Below are positions 1-7,220 of a DNA stretch of 12,253 bases, piece after piece. This DNA is from CAZZIQ01 sp964654355 (GTDB lineage: Bacteria; Pseudomonadota; Gammaproteobacteria; GCF-002020875), in the NCBI GenBank assembly GCA_964654355.1, contig CAZZIQ010000030.1, positions 1-12,253 of the forward strand, in the 5' to 3' direction. How positions within the stretch are numbered: the first letter of the stretch is position 1; each line of letters opens with the position of its first letter. The translations under genes were made by a program, and so were the position numbers. The notes under the pieces were generated by a model. It was given only the letters and a program-made list of their open reading frames with translations. It was not told where the DNA came from and did not search any database.

Positions 1-21
1 AGTTTAGAAAAAACAAAACCA

Positions 22-1215
22 ATGAGGATGAAGTCGATGTTTTCACGCAAAGGAATGCCGAAGGTTGCAACGGCCGCGGCTGTGCTCGCAAGCGCGCCGG
101 CTCAGGCTGAATGGGGGATCAATTTCCCGCCACCGGTCACGCCAATTGGCCAGAGTATCTACGACGTGCACATGATCACGATGCAGATCTCTACTGTGCT
201 GATGCTGATTGCATTCGCCTTCATTGGGTATTCCATCTATAAACATCGGAAGAGCAAAGGCTATGTTGCCGATCAGAACTTTCATAAGTCGTGGTTCGGG
301 AGCTGGTCTTGGGTGTTGGTTCCGGCCATGGTGTTGGGCGTTGACTTGACCATTGCAGGCTCGGCACAGAAAACCTTGGAACAATTCTGGGAGTCACCGC
401 GTACAGAATGCTCACAGCCGGGCGCCGATCCTGAGTTCTGCTTTGATATGCAGCTGAAGGTGATTGGCCACCAGTGGTGGTGGGAATATGAATTCCCGGA
501 CATTGGTGTGGAATACAAAGGCCAGTTCTATCCGCTCAAAGTAGAGAGTCGTGCGGTTGAAGAAGATAAGGCCGGAAGTGATTACCTCCGCGAGGTGGAT
601 CATGCGCTGATCCTGCCGGTGGATACCACGATGCGTATTTTGAACACCTCGGTGGATGTGAACCACGCGTGGTGGGTGCCTGAGCTTGGCTTTAAGCGTG
701 ACGCGATTGCTGGCTACATCATGGAAACCTGGGCCAAGATCGATGCGGATAAGGAAGGCACGTATCGCGGTCAGTGCGCTGAGTTGTGCGGCACGTGGCA
801 CGCCAAGATGCCTGTGGTGGTGAAAGCGGTTAGCAAAGATGAATTCAATGCTTGGGTTGAAAAAGAAAAGGGCGTGATGCTGGCGTCGCTCGAAGAGCAG
901 TTCGCAGTCAAGACGTGGACCATGGAAGAAATGATGTTGAAGGGCGAAGACGCCTACAACAATAAGTGTGCCGCTTGCCATCAGGTGAACGGTACGGGTC
1001 TTGGTGCTGCTTTCCCCGCCTTGAAGGGTAGCAAGATTGCGCTCGGCGCAGCCAAGGATCACATCCTTATGGTGCTCAATGGCAAGGGAACAATGCCGTC
1101 ATGGAAGCAGTTGTCGGATCTTGAGATCGCGGCCATCGTGACCTATGAGCGTAATGCTTGGGGTAACAACGTTGGTGACGTCGTCCAGCCGGGCGATGTT
1201 GCGGCACTGCGCTAA
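22..1215 (+). CDS. coxB: Cytochrome c oxidase subunit II with C-terminal cytochrome c domain (caa3 type)
   Basis: Carries the CuA site that accepts electrons and passes them to heme a in subunit I. Residues count from the ATG at 22. A signal peptide ends near AQA29-E30. Two transmembrane helices (about 52-72 and 95-115) precede a periplasmic cupredoxin domain. The CuA ligands are all visible: H215, C252, E254, C256, H260 and M263. The aromatic stretch after GHQ (W152-W154) matches the electron-entry Trp region. A C-terminal cytochrome c domain has CAACH at 316-320 and a probable axial Met at 358. ATGs at 22, 28 and 37 are in frame; the only Shine-Dalgarno-like GAGG (24-27) favours 37, so the longest form given here may be 5 residues too long. 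Oddities: Ser94 replaces the K-channel entry Glu, and an insertion carries C130 and C140. First gene of the operon. Confidence 0.96.
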   Translation: MRMKSMFSRKGMPKVATAAAVLASAPAQAEWGINFPPPVTPIGQSIYDVHMITMQISTVLMLIAFAFIGYSIYKHRKSKGYVADQNFHKSWFGSWSWVLVPAMVLGVDLTIAGSAQKTLEQFWESPRTECSQPGADPEFCFDMQLKVIGHQWWWEYEFPDIGVEYKGQFYPLKVESRAVEEDKAGSDYLREVDHALILPVDTTMRILNTSVDVNHAWWVPELGFKRDAIAGYIMETWAKIDADKEGTYRGQCAELCGTWHAKMPVVVKAVSKDEFNAWVEKEKGVMLASLEEQFAVKTWTMEEMMLKGEDAYNNKCAACHQVNGTGLGAAFPALKGSKIALGAAKDHILMVLNGKGTMPSWKQLSDLEIAAIVTYERNAWGNNVGDVVQPGDVAALR

Positions 1216-1253
1216 GGCGCCACGGAATTGCGTTTTAAAAATAGGAGAGAACA

Positions 1254-2879
1254 ATGAGTACTGCGGATCTAGCACACGACGCGGGACATCATGACGATCA
1301 CGGTCCGATGAAGGGCTGGCGCCGTTGGGTGTATTCCACCAACCATAAAGACATCGGCACGATGTACTTGATCTTCGCCTTGATCATGTTGTTCTTGGGG
1401 GGCGCCAGTGCAATGGCGATTCGCGCCGAGCTGATGTACCCGGGGCTGCAATTGTTGGATCCGGATACCTATAACAACATCCTGACCAACCATGCCTTGA
1501 TCATGATTTTTGGTGCGGTGATGCCGGCGGCAGCAGGTCTTGCCAACTGGATGATTCCGCTCATGATCGGTGCACCGGATATGGCACTGCCACGCATGAA
1601 CAATTTGTCGTTCTGGATGCTTCCAGCTGCGGCGACCATGCTGGTGTTGTCCTTCTTGGTGCCGTTCTTTGGAATGGGCTCACAGATCAACACGGGTTGG
1701 ACCATCTATCCACCGCTGTCGATTAAAGTCGGCCCGGCGATGGACTTCCTGATTTTTGCGATCCATGCCTTGGGTATTTCTTCAGTGCTGGCATCCATCA
1801 ACATCATCGTCACCATTTTCAATATGCGTGCTCCTGGCATGAAGATGATGAACTTGCCGATGTTTGTCTGGACGTGGTTGATCACAGCATTCCTGCTGAT
1901 TCTGGTGGTTCCTGTCCTTGCTGGCGGCGTGACCATGTTGCTGTTTGATCGCCACTTTGGCACCAGCTTCTTTGATGCGGCTGGCGGTGGTGATCCGGTG
2001 TTGTTCCAGCACTTGTTCTGGTTCTTTGGTCACCCGGAAGTGTATGTGTTGCTGCTGCCGTCGATTGGTGTGTTGTCGATGGTGATTCCGACCTTTGCGC
2101 GTAAGCCGCTGTTTGGCTACCACTCACTGGTGGGCTCAATGTTGTTCCTGGCTGTGCTCGGCATGGTGGTATGGGCGCACCACCAGTACACCATCGGCAT
2201 GTCGTTAGCCGCGGTGAACTACTTCATGATCGGGACAATCTTGATCTCGATCCCGGTGGGGCTGATGAAATTCAACTTCATTGCCACCATGTGGCGTGGT
2301 TCGATGACCTTCGAAACACCGATGTTGTTCGCGATTTCGATCATCATCATGTTCATCTTCGGGGGGCTGACGGGTGTGATGCTGGCGGTGATTCCGGCAG
2401 ATATGCAGTACCACGACTCGATGTTCGTTGTGGCCCACTTCCACTATGTCTTGCTGCCGGGTGCGGTGCTGGCTTTGTTCGCAGGCGTGTTCTACTGGCT
2501 GCCGAAGTGGACCGGCAATATGTACAACGAGCGTCTGGGTAAGTGGTTCTTCTGGACCAACATCCTGGGCTTCAATTTGACCTTCTTTGTGCAGCATTTC
2601 CTCGGTCTTGCCGGTATGCCGCGTCGTATCGTGGATTACAACGTGCAGTTTGCAGAGTTCAACTTCGTCTCCTCCATTGGTGCCTTCATCTTTGGTTTGA
2701 GCCACCTGCTGTTCCTGTACATCATCATCCAGACCATTCGTGGTAAGGGCACGGTGAAGGCAGAAGCGCGTGCGTGGGAAGGTGCGAAGGGCTTGGAATG
2801 GGAAGTGGCTTCGCCGCCGCCGTTCCATACCTGGGAAACCCCACCGCAGACCCAGAACGGAATGTTGGTGAGCCGTTAA
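1254..2879 (+). CDS. ctaD: Cytochrome c oxidase subunit I (aa3 type)
   Basis: Catalytic subunit of the terminal oxidase, reducing O2 to water and pumping protons; 541 residues and about 12 transmembrane helices. Seen ligands: heme a H80 and H397; heme a3 H395; CuB H260, H309 and H310; cross-linked Tyr264. The D-channel is intact (N98, D109, N183, E262 in GHPEVY), which places it in the A1 type. H387/D388 fit the Mg/Mn site, and R457/R458 (MPRR) the heme propionate contacts. Odd: the K-channel motif PTGxK reads P334-V-G-L-M338-K, so the conserved Thr and Lys are Val and Met, with a Lys one position later. Start ATG 1254 has a clear AGGAGA at 1243-1248. The stop overlaps the next ATG (TAATG, 2877-2881), indicating translational coupling. 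Family assignment is certain; consequences of the K-channel change are inferred. Confidence 0.98.
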   Translation: MSTADLAHDAGHHDDHGPMKGWRRWVYSTNHKDIGTMYLIFALIMLFLGGASAMAIRAELMYPGLQLLDPDTYNNILTNHALIMIFGAVMPAAAGLANWMIPLMIGAPDMALPRMNNLSFWMLPAAATMLVLSFLVPFFGMGSQINTGWTIYPPLSIKVGPAMDFLIFAIHALGISSVLASINIIVTIFNMRAPGMKMMNLPMFVWTWLITAFLLILVVPVLAGGVTMLLFDRHFGTSFFDAAGGGDPVLFQHLFWFFGHPEVYVLLLPSIGVLSMVIPTFARKPLFGYHSLVGSMLFLAVLGMVVWAHHQYTIGMSLAAVNYFMIGTILISIPVGLMKFNFIATMWRGSMTFETPMLFAISIIIMFIFGGLTGVMLAVIPADMQYHDSMFVVAHFHYVLLPGAVLALFAGVFYWLPKWTGNMYNERLGKWFFWTNILGFNLTFFVQHFLGLAGMPRRIVDYNVQFAEFNFVSSIGAFIFGLSHLLFLYIIIQTIRGKGTVKAEARAWEGAKGLEWEVASPPPFHTWETPPQTQNGMLVSR

Positions 2880-3004
2880 TGGATGACGCTGCGCGTAAAC
2901 GCCGCATTCGCTTCATGGCCTGGGGGCTGGTGGTGTTTGCGGTGTTGATCGCGATTTCATCGATTCGCTTTTGGTCGAATTTGGCAAAGATTGCTTTGCC
3001 CTGA
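2879..3004 (+). CDS. Small single-pass membrane protein, candidate cytochrome oxidase small assembly protein
   Basis: A 41-residue ORF that begins in the ctaD stop (TAATG overlap) and ends just before ctaG. The N-terminus is strongly basic (MDDAARKRRIR), followed by one hydrophobic helix at about residues 13-29 and a short polar tail (RFWSNLAKIALP). The positive-inside rule puts the N-terminus in the cytoplasm. Short one-helix proteins at this exact place, between subunit I and ctaG, occur in other proteobacterial cox operons and are annotated as small oxidase assembly proteins. Position, coupling and topology support that reading, but the sequence is too short for motif evidence. It could also be a small structural subunit of the oxidase. 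Gene callers may miss it because of its length. Confidence 0.7.
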   Translation: MDDAARKRRIRFMAWGLVVFAVLIAISSIRFWSNLAKIALP

Positions 3005-3020
3005 TTGGACGAAGCAGAAA

Positions 3021-3575
3021 GTGGAAGATGGCCTGCAGCAACGGAATCGCCGTACCGGCGTGATGTTGGCGCTGGTTGCGGTTGGCATGCTGGGGTTTGG
3101 GTTTGCCTTAGTCCCACTGTATGACCTGTATTGCGAGATCACTGGCTATAACAAGATCGGTGAGAGTGAGGTTGCGCAGGTCGGGCCAGGCGAGGTTGAC
3201 CGATCGCGTACCGTGGTGGTGACCTTTGATCAGACCATCAACGCTGATCTGCCTTGGCAGGTCAGTGCGATGCAGCGCCGACTGAGTCTGCATCCGGGGG
3301 AGATCAAAGAGGTGATCTACCGGGTGCAGAACCGTTCTAATGAAACGGTGGTGGGGCAGGCGATACCGAGTGTCACGCCTTGGCAGGGCACGGGCTATCT
3401 GCACAAGATGGAATGTTTTTGTTTCGAACAGCAGCCATTGGCGCCGGGCGAAACTAAAGAGATGCCGCTGCGCTTCTATGTCTCGGCGGACATCCCTAAG
3501 GACATGGGTTCTTTGAATCTGTCCTACACGTTTTTGCGAACAAAACAGACGGCGGCGATTGAACCGCAGTCCTGA
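3021..3575 (+). CDS. ctaG: Cytochrome c oxidase assembly protein CtaG/Cox11 (CuB insertion)
   Basis: Membrane-anchored copper chaperone that delivers copper to the CuB site of subunit I. From GTG 3021 the protein is 184 residues: a short cytoplasmic N-terminus, one helix at about 13-33, then a periplasmic immunoglobulin-like beta domain. Copper-binding cysteines are visible as CFC at 132-134 (after HKMECFCF), plus C38 just outside the membrane (VPLYDLYCEITG). Length and motif order are typical of Cox11. The start is uncertain because no in-frame ATG precedes the membrane helix. GTG 3021 gives the usual short N-terminus; TTG 2991 would add ten residues and overlap the upstream small ORF. Only weak ribosome-binding sequence is seen, so translation is probably coupled to the upstream genes. 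Confidence 0.93.
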   Translation: MEDGLQQRNRRTGVMLALVAVGMLGFGFALVPLYDLYCEITGYNKIGESEVAQVGPGEVDRSRTVVVTFDQTINADLPWQVSAMQRRLSLHPGEIKEVIYRVQNRSNETVVGQAIPSVTPWQGTGYLHKMECFCFEQQPLAPGETKEMPLRFYVSADIPKDMGSLNLSYTFLRTKQTAAIEPQS

Positions 3576-3628
3576 ATAAAAACTACCCGTCAGCGATTGT
3601 TGGCGATCCAAAAAAGAGAGGAAGTTGT

Positions 3629-4501
3629 ATGTCCAATGCACATGGCCCATCTGATTACTACATCCCGGAACCAAGTCGTTGGCCGTTCGTCGCGATGTTC
3701 TCGGTCTTTCTATTCGTGCTGGGCGCTGCCATGGGTATGAATGGCATGACGATTGGGATTGTGACCATGTTTGCAGGCCTCGGTTTGCTGGCCTACATGT
3801 TCTTTGGCTGGTTCGGAGATGTGGTCGAAGAAAACCTGACGGGCAAATACAACGCTAAGGTCGATATTTCCTTCCGTCAGGGCATGTTCTGGTTCATTGC
3901 CTCCGAGGTGTTTTTCTTCGCAACCTTCTTTGGTTCGTTGTACTACATCCGTGAAATTTCTGTGCAATGGTTGGGCGGCGTGGGTTATCTCGGTTCGACC
4001 GCAGAGTTCTTGACCAATCAGTTCCAGCCAGTATGGCCAACGGCGGGCCCGCAAAATTTGGGCGGTGGTTATGAGCAGATGGGTGCCTGGGGGATCCCGG
4101 CGCTGAATACCGCGATTTTGTTGACGTCAGGTCTGACCTTGACCTGGGCACACTGGGGTCTGAAGAACGACAACAATAAGCAGTTAGTGAATGGCCTCAT
4201 GCTTACGGTCATTCTGGGTTTTATCTTTGTTGGGATGCAGGCTTACGAGTACATGCATGCTTACCAGGCGCTTAACCTCACGTTGGAGTCCGGTGTGTAT
4301 GGTTCCACCTTCTATATCCTGACGGGCTTCCATGGTTTCCACGTGGTGGTGGGTTCGGTGATGTTGTTGGCGGTATTGATACGCGCACGGAAAAAGCACT
4401 TTAGCTCGCATAATCACTTCGCCTTTGAAGCGGCGGCTTGGTATTGGCACTTCGTCGATGTGGTGTGGCTGGGCTTGTTTATCTTTGTGTATTGGATGTA
4501 A
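3629..4501 (+). CDS. coxC: Cytochrome c oxidase subunit III
   Basis: Third core subunit of the oxidase, a seven-helix membrane protein that stabilises turnover and sits beside the D-channel entry of subunit I. At 290 residues it has the normal length. Recognisable signatures are FIASEVFFF (conserved helix-3 Glu, E93), the AYEYMHAY region near 205-212, GFHGFHVVVG at 233-242, and a C-terminal YWHFVDVVWL-type ending at about 272-282. A good Shine-Dalgarno (GAGAGGAAG, 3616-3624) precedes ATG 3629. A 53-base gap separates it from ctaG, with no obvious terminator in it, so it is probably co-transcribed with coxB-ctaD-ctaG. A strong terminator follows, making it the last gene of the structural operon. 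Confidence 0.97.
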   Translation: MSNAHGPSDYYIPEPSRWPFVAMFSVFLFVLGAAMGMNGMTIGIVTMFAGLGLLAYMFFGWFGDVVEENLTGKYNAKVDISFRQGMFWFIASEVFFFATFFGSLYYIREISVQWLGGVGYLGSTAEFLTNQFQPVWPTAGPQNLGGGYEQMGAWGIPALNTAILLTSGLTLTWAHWGLKNDNNKQLVNGLMLTVILGFIFVGMQAYEYMHAYQALNLTLESGVYGSTFYILTGFHGFHVVVGSVMLLAVLIRARKKHFSSHNHFAFEAAAWYWHFVDVVWLGLFIFVYWM

Positions 4502-4524
4502 GTCACCCGAGGCGCCAGCCGTAA

Positions 4525-4557
4525 AAAAGGCGCTGACCCTGTGGGCCAGCGCCTTTT
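4525..4557. terminator. Bidirectional intrinsic terminator between coxC and the DUF2909 gene
   Basis: A perfect 11-bp stem pairs AAAAGGCGCTG (4525-4535) with CAGCGCCTTTT (4547-4557). The 11-base loop can add three more C-G pairs (4537-4539 with 4543-4545). The flanking A-run and T-run make it work in both directions. It lies between the convergent ends of coxC (plus) and the DUF2909 gene (minus), where a shared terminator is expected. Confidence 0.88.
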
Positions 4558-4575
4558 CGTTTCTAGACGAAGTGC

Positions 4576-4830
4576 TTACTGCTTCGCTGGAGCTTCAACC
4601 TGAGGTGGCTGTGCGTTTGGAACGTTTTGGTTGGGTTCAATTTGGCCAAAGAAGTAGCCAAGGATGAGCATCACAAACAGCATGAGCGACAGGATGACGC
4701 GGAAAGTAAGGCTGGTGACGACGCGGTTGCCTTTGCCGTCATCGCGTGACAGGAAGAACATGCCCGAAGCAAGCGAGAGTACGATCAGGGCGAGAATGAG
4801 CAGAATGGGAAACTTAAAAATCGGGTCCAT
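4576..4830 (-). CDS. Twin transmembrane protein, DUF2909 family
   Basis: An 84-residue protein with two hydrophobic helices at about 7-28 and 44-64. They are joined by a short polar loop (SRDDGKGNRVV), and the tail is Pro/Gln-rich (from EPNQNVP on). This architecture, and the location on the opposite strand between coxC and the SURF1 gene, match the DUF2909 twin-transmembrane proteins often found in gammaproteobacterial cox clusters. The biochemical role is unknown; its conserved company suggests oxidase assembly or stability, which is inference. Start ATG 4830 has a strong GGAGG (complement of 4840-4844) seven bases upstream. A TATAAT-like box lies further upstream, so it is transcribed separately from the surrounding plus-strand genes. 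The motif-poor sequence limits confidence in the family, not in the gene. Confidence 0.88.
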   Translation of the reverse strand: MDPIFKFPILLILALIVLSLASGMFFLSRDDGKGNRVVTSLTFRVILSLMLFVMLILGYFFGQIEPNQNVPNAQPPQVEAPAKQ

Positions 4831-4859
4831 GAATGTGATCCTCCAGATCTTGTTGTACC

Positions 4860-4889
4860 CCGGCTTCAGCGCCGGTTGGAGTGATTATA
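4860..4889 (-). promoter_or_regulatory. Candidate promoter and leader hairpin of the DUF2909 gene
   Basis: On the minus strand, a perfect TATAAT lies at 4889-4884, about 54 bases upstream of the ATG at 4830. The -35 region is weak. Between them, CCGGC (4860-4864) can pair with GCCGG (4871-4875) over a six-base loop, which would sit in the 5' leader. This 90-base gap separates divergent genes, so it should also contain any promoter for the SURF1-ctaB run; I see no convincing plus-strand box. Confidence 0.4.
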
Positions 4890-4920
4890 AACAAGCTACC
4901 TCTTGCGCGGATGCTCAAGC

Positions 4921-5634
4921 GTGAAGCAATTTCATCCGGGCTGGATGTTGACCGTTGTGATGTTGGTGTTAGGTGCGATATTCCTGCGTTTAGGTTTCTG
5001 GCAGTTGGATCGCGCTGAGCAGAAGCGGGAGCATTGGCTCGCGATGCAACAGGATGCTGCGCAACCGGCACTGGATTGGGTGGGCGAGCCCGCGGTTTTA
5101 CATGAGGCGCGTCAGGCCCTTGTGCGTGGCGTTTGGCAGCCAGAGCTCGGATTTTGGTTGGATAACCGCAACCATGCCGGTAAGCCAGGCATGCAGCGAA
5201 TTGACTTTTTGTTGCTGGAGTCGGGAGCACTGTTGGCCGTGAACCGGGGTTGGCAGATGCATCGAGCGGATCGCGCTTTGCCGGAATCTTCGCCGAAGTT
5301 GCCTGATGTACAGGCCAAGAGCGGTTCGGGGCTGTTGGGCCAAGTCCACATTCCGGAAGGACAAGGCTTCAAATTGGGTGATCCAACCCAAGGTGCATTG
5401 CGGTTGTATTTGGATCTGGCAGCGCTCGATGCGCAGTTGCCGCAGGTCGTGCTACCGGTGGTGTTATGGCAGTTGAGCGAGACCGAGGATGGCTTGCTGC
5501 GCGTGTGGCCACAACCGAAACCTGAGGAAGGTATGCACTTAGCCTATGCAGTGCAGTGGTTTGGCTTCGCGGCTGCGTTGCTCTTGCTATGGCTGTGGGT
5601 GGGCTGGCGTCGTGGGCAAGGGCATGACAGCTAA
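4921..5634 (+). CDS. SURF1 family cytochrome oxidase biogenesis protein
   Basis: Inner-membrane assembly factor thought to help install heme a into subunit I. From GTG 4921 it is 237 residues with the usual SURF1 plan: helix at about 9-26, a large periplasmic domain, and a second helix at about 212-229. Family signatures are LGFWQLDRAEQKR (24-36), VNRGW (107-111) and HLAYAVQWFGFA (206-217). The start is uncertain: TTG 4903 would add six residues with no homology expected, while ATG 4945 would remove the basic lead (KQFHPGW) typical of the family, so GTG 4921 is preferred. It begins a second plus-strand unit, SURF1, Sco-like, ctaB, with gaps of 21 bases and then an overlap. Confidence 0.93.
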   Translation: MKQFHPGWMLTVVMLVLGAIFLRLGFWQLDRAEQKREHWLAMQQDAAQPALDWVGEPAVLHEARQALVRGVWQPELGFWLDNRNHAGKPGMQRIDFLLLESGALLAVNRGWQMHRADRALPESSPKLPDVQAKSGSGLLGQVHIPEGQGFKLGDPTQGALRLYLDLAALDAQLPQVVLPVVLWQLSETEDGLLRVWPQPKPEEGMHLAYAVQWFGFAAALLLLWLWVGWRRGQGHDS

Positions 5635-5655
5635 TTAAGAAAGAATGGAAGCGAC

Positions 5656-6264
5656 ATGACGCAAAAAAAGAAAACGCACGGAATTTTCGAACTGTGGATG
5701 TTGATGGCCGTGTTCGGTATTCCGATGCTGATTGGCTGGGTGCTGTATTTCAATCCGGGCTGGCTGCCGGAAGGGCGTAAGAATCTAGGCGAGCTGGTGG
5801 ATCCGCAGCGACATTGGCCCGATGAGTTGGTGCTGCAAACCACGCAGGGTACGAGTTTTGGAAAAGCCAACCTGCTCGATTTCTGGACCTTGGTGTGGGT
5901 GGGTAGTGGCGAATGCGGGGATGCCTGCATGGAGGGGGCCTACCAGATGCGGCAGCTGCGCAAAGCATTAGCGGATAATGCGCCGCGGGTACAGCGACTG
6001 CTCGTGTTGCGCGCGCCGGCAAAGGGTATTGAGAAGTTGCCGGAGGCCTTTGAAGGAACTGAAGTGATTATTCTCAGTGATGCGCAATGGGCGGACGTAC
6101 AACCGCTGTTGTTTGCGGAATCAGCGGGTGCGGAAGGGCATCGTTACGTGATTGATCCTCTGCAAAATCTGATGATGCATTACACGCCTGAGCAGACTTT
6201 GGAAGAGTGGCTGAAAGATATGACGCATTTGCTAAAAGTGAATCGTTGGGGCCCGGGGCACTAA
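5656..6264 (+). CDS. Membrane-anchored Sco/thioredoxin-fold protein of the oxidase cluster
   Basis: A 202-residue protein with a short basic cytoplasmic start (MTQKKK), one helix at about 12-31 and a periplasmic domain. The domain has a Sco-like pattern: a beta-strand (NLLDFWTLVWVG), then C87-GDA-C91, the CX3C spacing of Sco1/SenC copper chaperones, and a late RYVIDPLQN strand at 163-171. The canonical Sco copper-binding His, about five residues before the Tyr of that strand, is absent; H162 is nearby but out of register. It may act as a thiol-disulfide reductase for CuA cysteines, or bind copper differently. The place between the SURF1 gene and ctaB supports a role in oxidase assembly. ATG 5656 has TGGAAG at 5646-5651. 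The stop overlaps the ctaB start (TAATG). Confidence 0.85.
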   Translation: MTQKKKTHGIFELWMLMAVFGIPMLIGWVLYFNPGWLPEGRKNLGELVDPQRHWPDELVLQTTQGTSFGKANLLDFWTLVWVGSGECGDACMEGAYQMRQLRKALADNAPRVQRLLVLRAPAKGIEKLPEAFEGTEVIILSDAQWADVQPLLFAESAGAEGHRYVIDPLQNLMMHYTPEQTLEEWLKDMTHLLKVNRWGPGH

Positions 6265-7193
6265 TGAGTACACCGATGACAACGGCTAGCGAAACACCCA
6301 TTGCCCAAACCTCTTGGCGTGATTACTACGATCTCACCAAGCCGAAGGTGGTGTTGCTGATCATCTTCACGGCGGTGGTCGGCATGTTGTTGGCCAGTCC
6401 AGACGGCTTGCCGGGGAAGGTGCTGCTATTTGGCACTCTGGGTATTGGTTTGGCGGCTGCAGCGGGTGCAGCGATCAATCATGTGGTTGATCAGCGCATT
6501 GATGCGTTGATGGCGCGTACACAAAATCGGCCACTTCCGCGCGGAGGCTTGGATCGTACGCGTGCCTTGGGGTTCGCATTTACGCTCGCGGGTATCGCGA
6601 TGTTTTTGTTGGTCTGGCAAGTCAATCTACTGACCGCCGTGTTGACCTTTATTTCGATGATCGGTTATGCCGTGATCTACACGGTTTACCTCAAGCGTAG
6701 TACTCCGCAGAACATTGTGTGGGGTGGTGCGGCGGGTGCGGCGCCGCCGTTATTGGGTTGGGCGGCCGTGACCGGTGAAGTCAATACGGAGGCGCTGTTG
6801 CTGTTTTTAGTGATCTTCATCTGGACCCCGCCACATTTTTGGGCCCTCGCGATTCGTCGCCGGGCGGAATATGCCAAGGCAGGTGTGCCTATGTTGCCGG
6901 TGACACATGGCGTTGAATTCACCAAGCAACAGATCTTGCTCTACACCGTGATGTTGTTGTCGGTGACGCTGTTACCGTTTGTGATTCAAATGAGCGGACT
7001 GATTTACTTGGCTGGTGCAGTCGCTTTGGGAATCGGTTTTATCTGGCATGCCTGGAAACTGTATTCGCGCCCAGACCCGAACGATCAGCAGGCGATGAAG
7101 ACCTTTGGCTTTTCGATTCTGTACCTGAGCCTGTTGTTCGGCTTCTTCTTGCTGGATCACTACGCACGCATCGTGATACGCACGTTCTTCTGA
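6264..7193 (+). CDS. ctaB: Protoheme IX farnesyltransferase (heme o synthase)
   Basis: UbiA-family membrane prenyltransferase that attaches a farnesyl group to heme b, giving heme o, the substrate of CtaA. The 309-residue protein has many membrane helices and both diagnostic regions: the first Asp motif N72-xxx-D76-xxx-D80 followed by MARTQNRPLP, and YLKRSTPQN with a downstream WTPPHFWALAI near 187-197. ATG 6264 is chosen because it overlaps the upstream stop as TAATG and gives the usual length; an upstream in-frame ATG at 6207 lies inside the preceding gene. It is convergent with the next gene, with only 27 bases between their ends and no strong terminator there. Confidence 0.96.
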   Translation: MSTPMTTASETPIAQTSWRDYYDLTKPKVVLLIIFTAVVGMLLASPDGLPGKVLLFGTLGIGLAAAAGAAINHVVDQRIDALMARTQNRPLPRGGLDRTRALGFAFTLAGIAMFLLVWQVNLLTAVLTFISMIGYAVIYTVYLKRSTPQNIVWGGAAGAAPPLLGWAAVTGEVNTEALLLFLVIFIWTPPHFWALAIRRRAEYAKAGVPMLPVTHGVEFTKQQILLYTVMLLSVTLLPFVIQMSGLIYLAGAVALGIGFIWHAWKLYSRPDPNDQQAMKTFGFSILYLSLLFGFFLLDHYARIVIRTFF

Positions 7194-7220
7194 CCGGCTT
7201 GGCTGGGCGATGATTGCGTA

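Noticed and set aside
412..1062. Long minus-strand open frame of 216 codons opposite coxB
   Set aside because: Low-complexity His/Arg-rich shadow of coxB; the plus frame carries all CuA and heme motifs and there is no ribosome-binding site or family resemblance.
2205..2828. Minus-strand open frame of 207 codons opposite ctaD
   Set aside because: Composition rich in His, Gln and Arg, as expected from the antisense of membrane-protein codons; ctaD is certain.
4908..4945. ATG 4945 as the SURF1 start
   Set aside because: It would remove the short basic lead and begin at the membrane helix; GTG 4921 fits the family better, although its ribosome-binding site is weak.
6207..6263. Upstream ctaB start at 6207
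   Set aside because: It lies within the preceding gene; ATG 6264 with TAATG overlap gives the family length.
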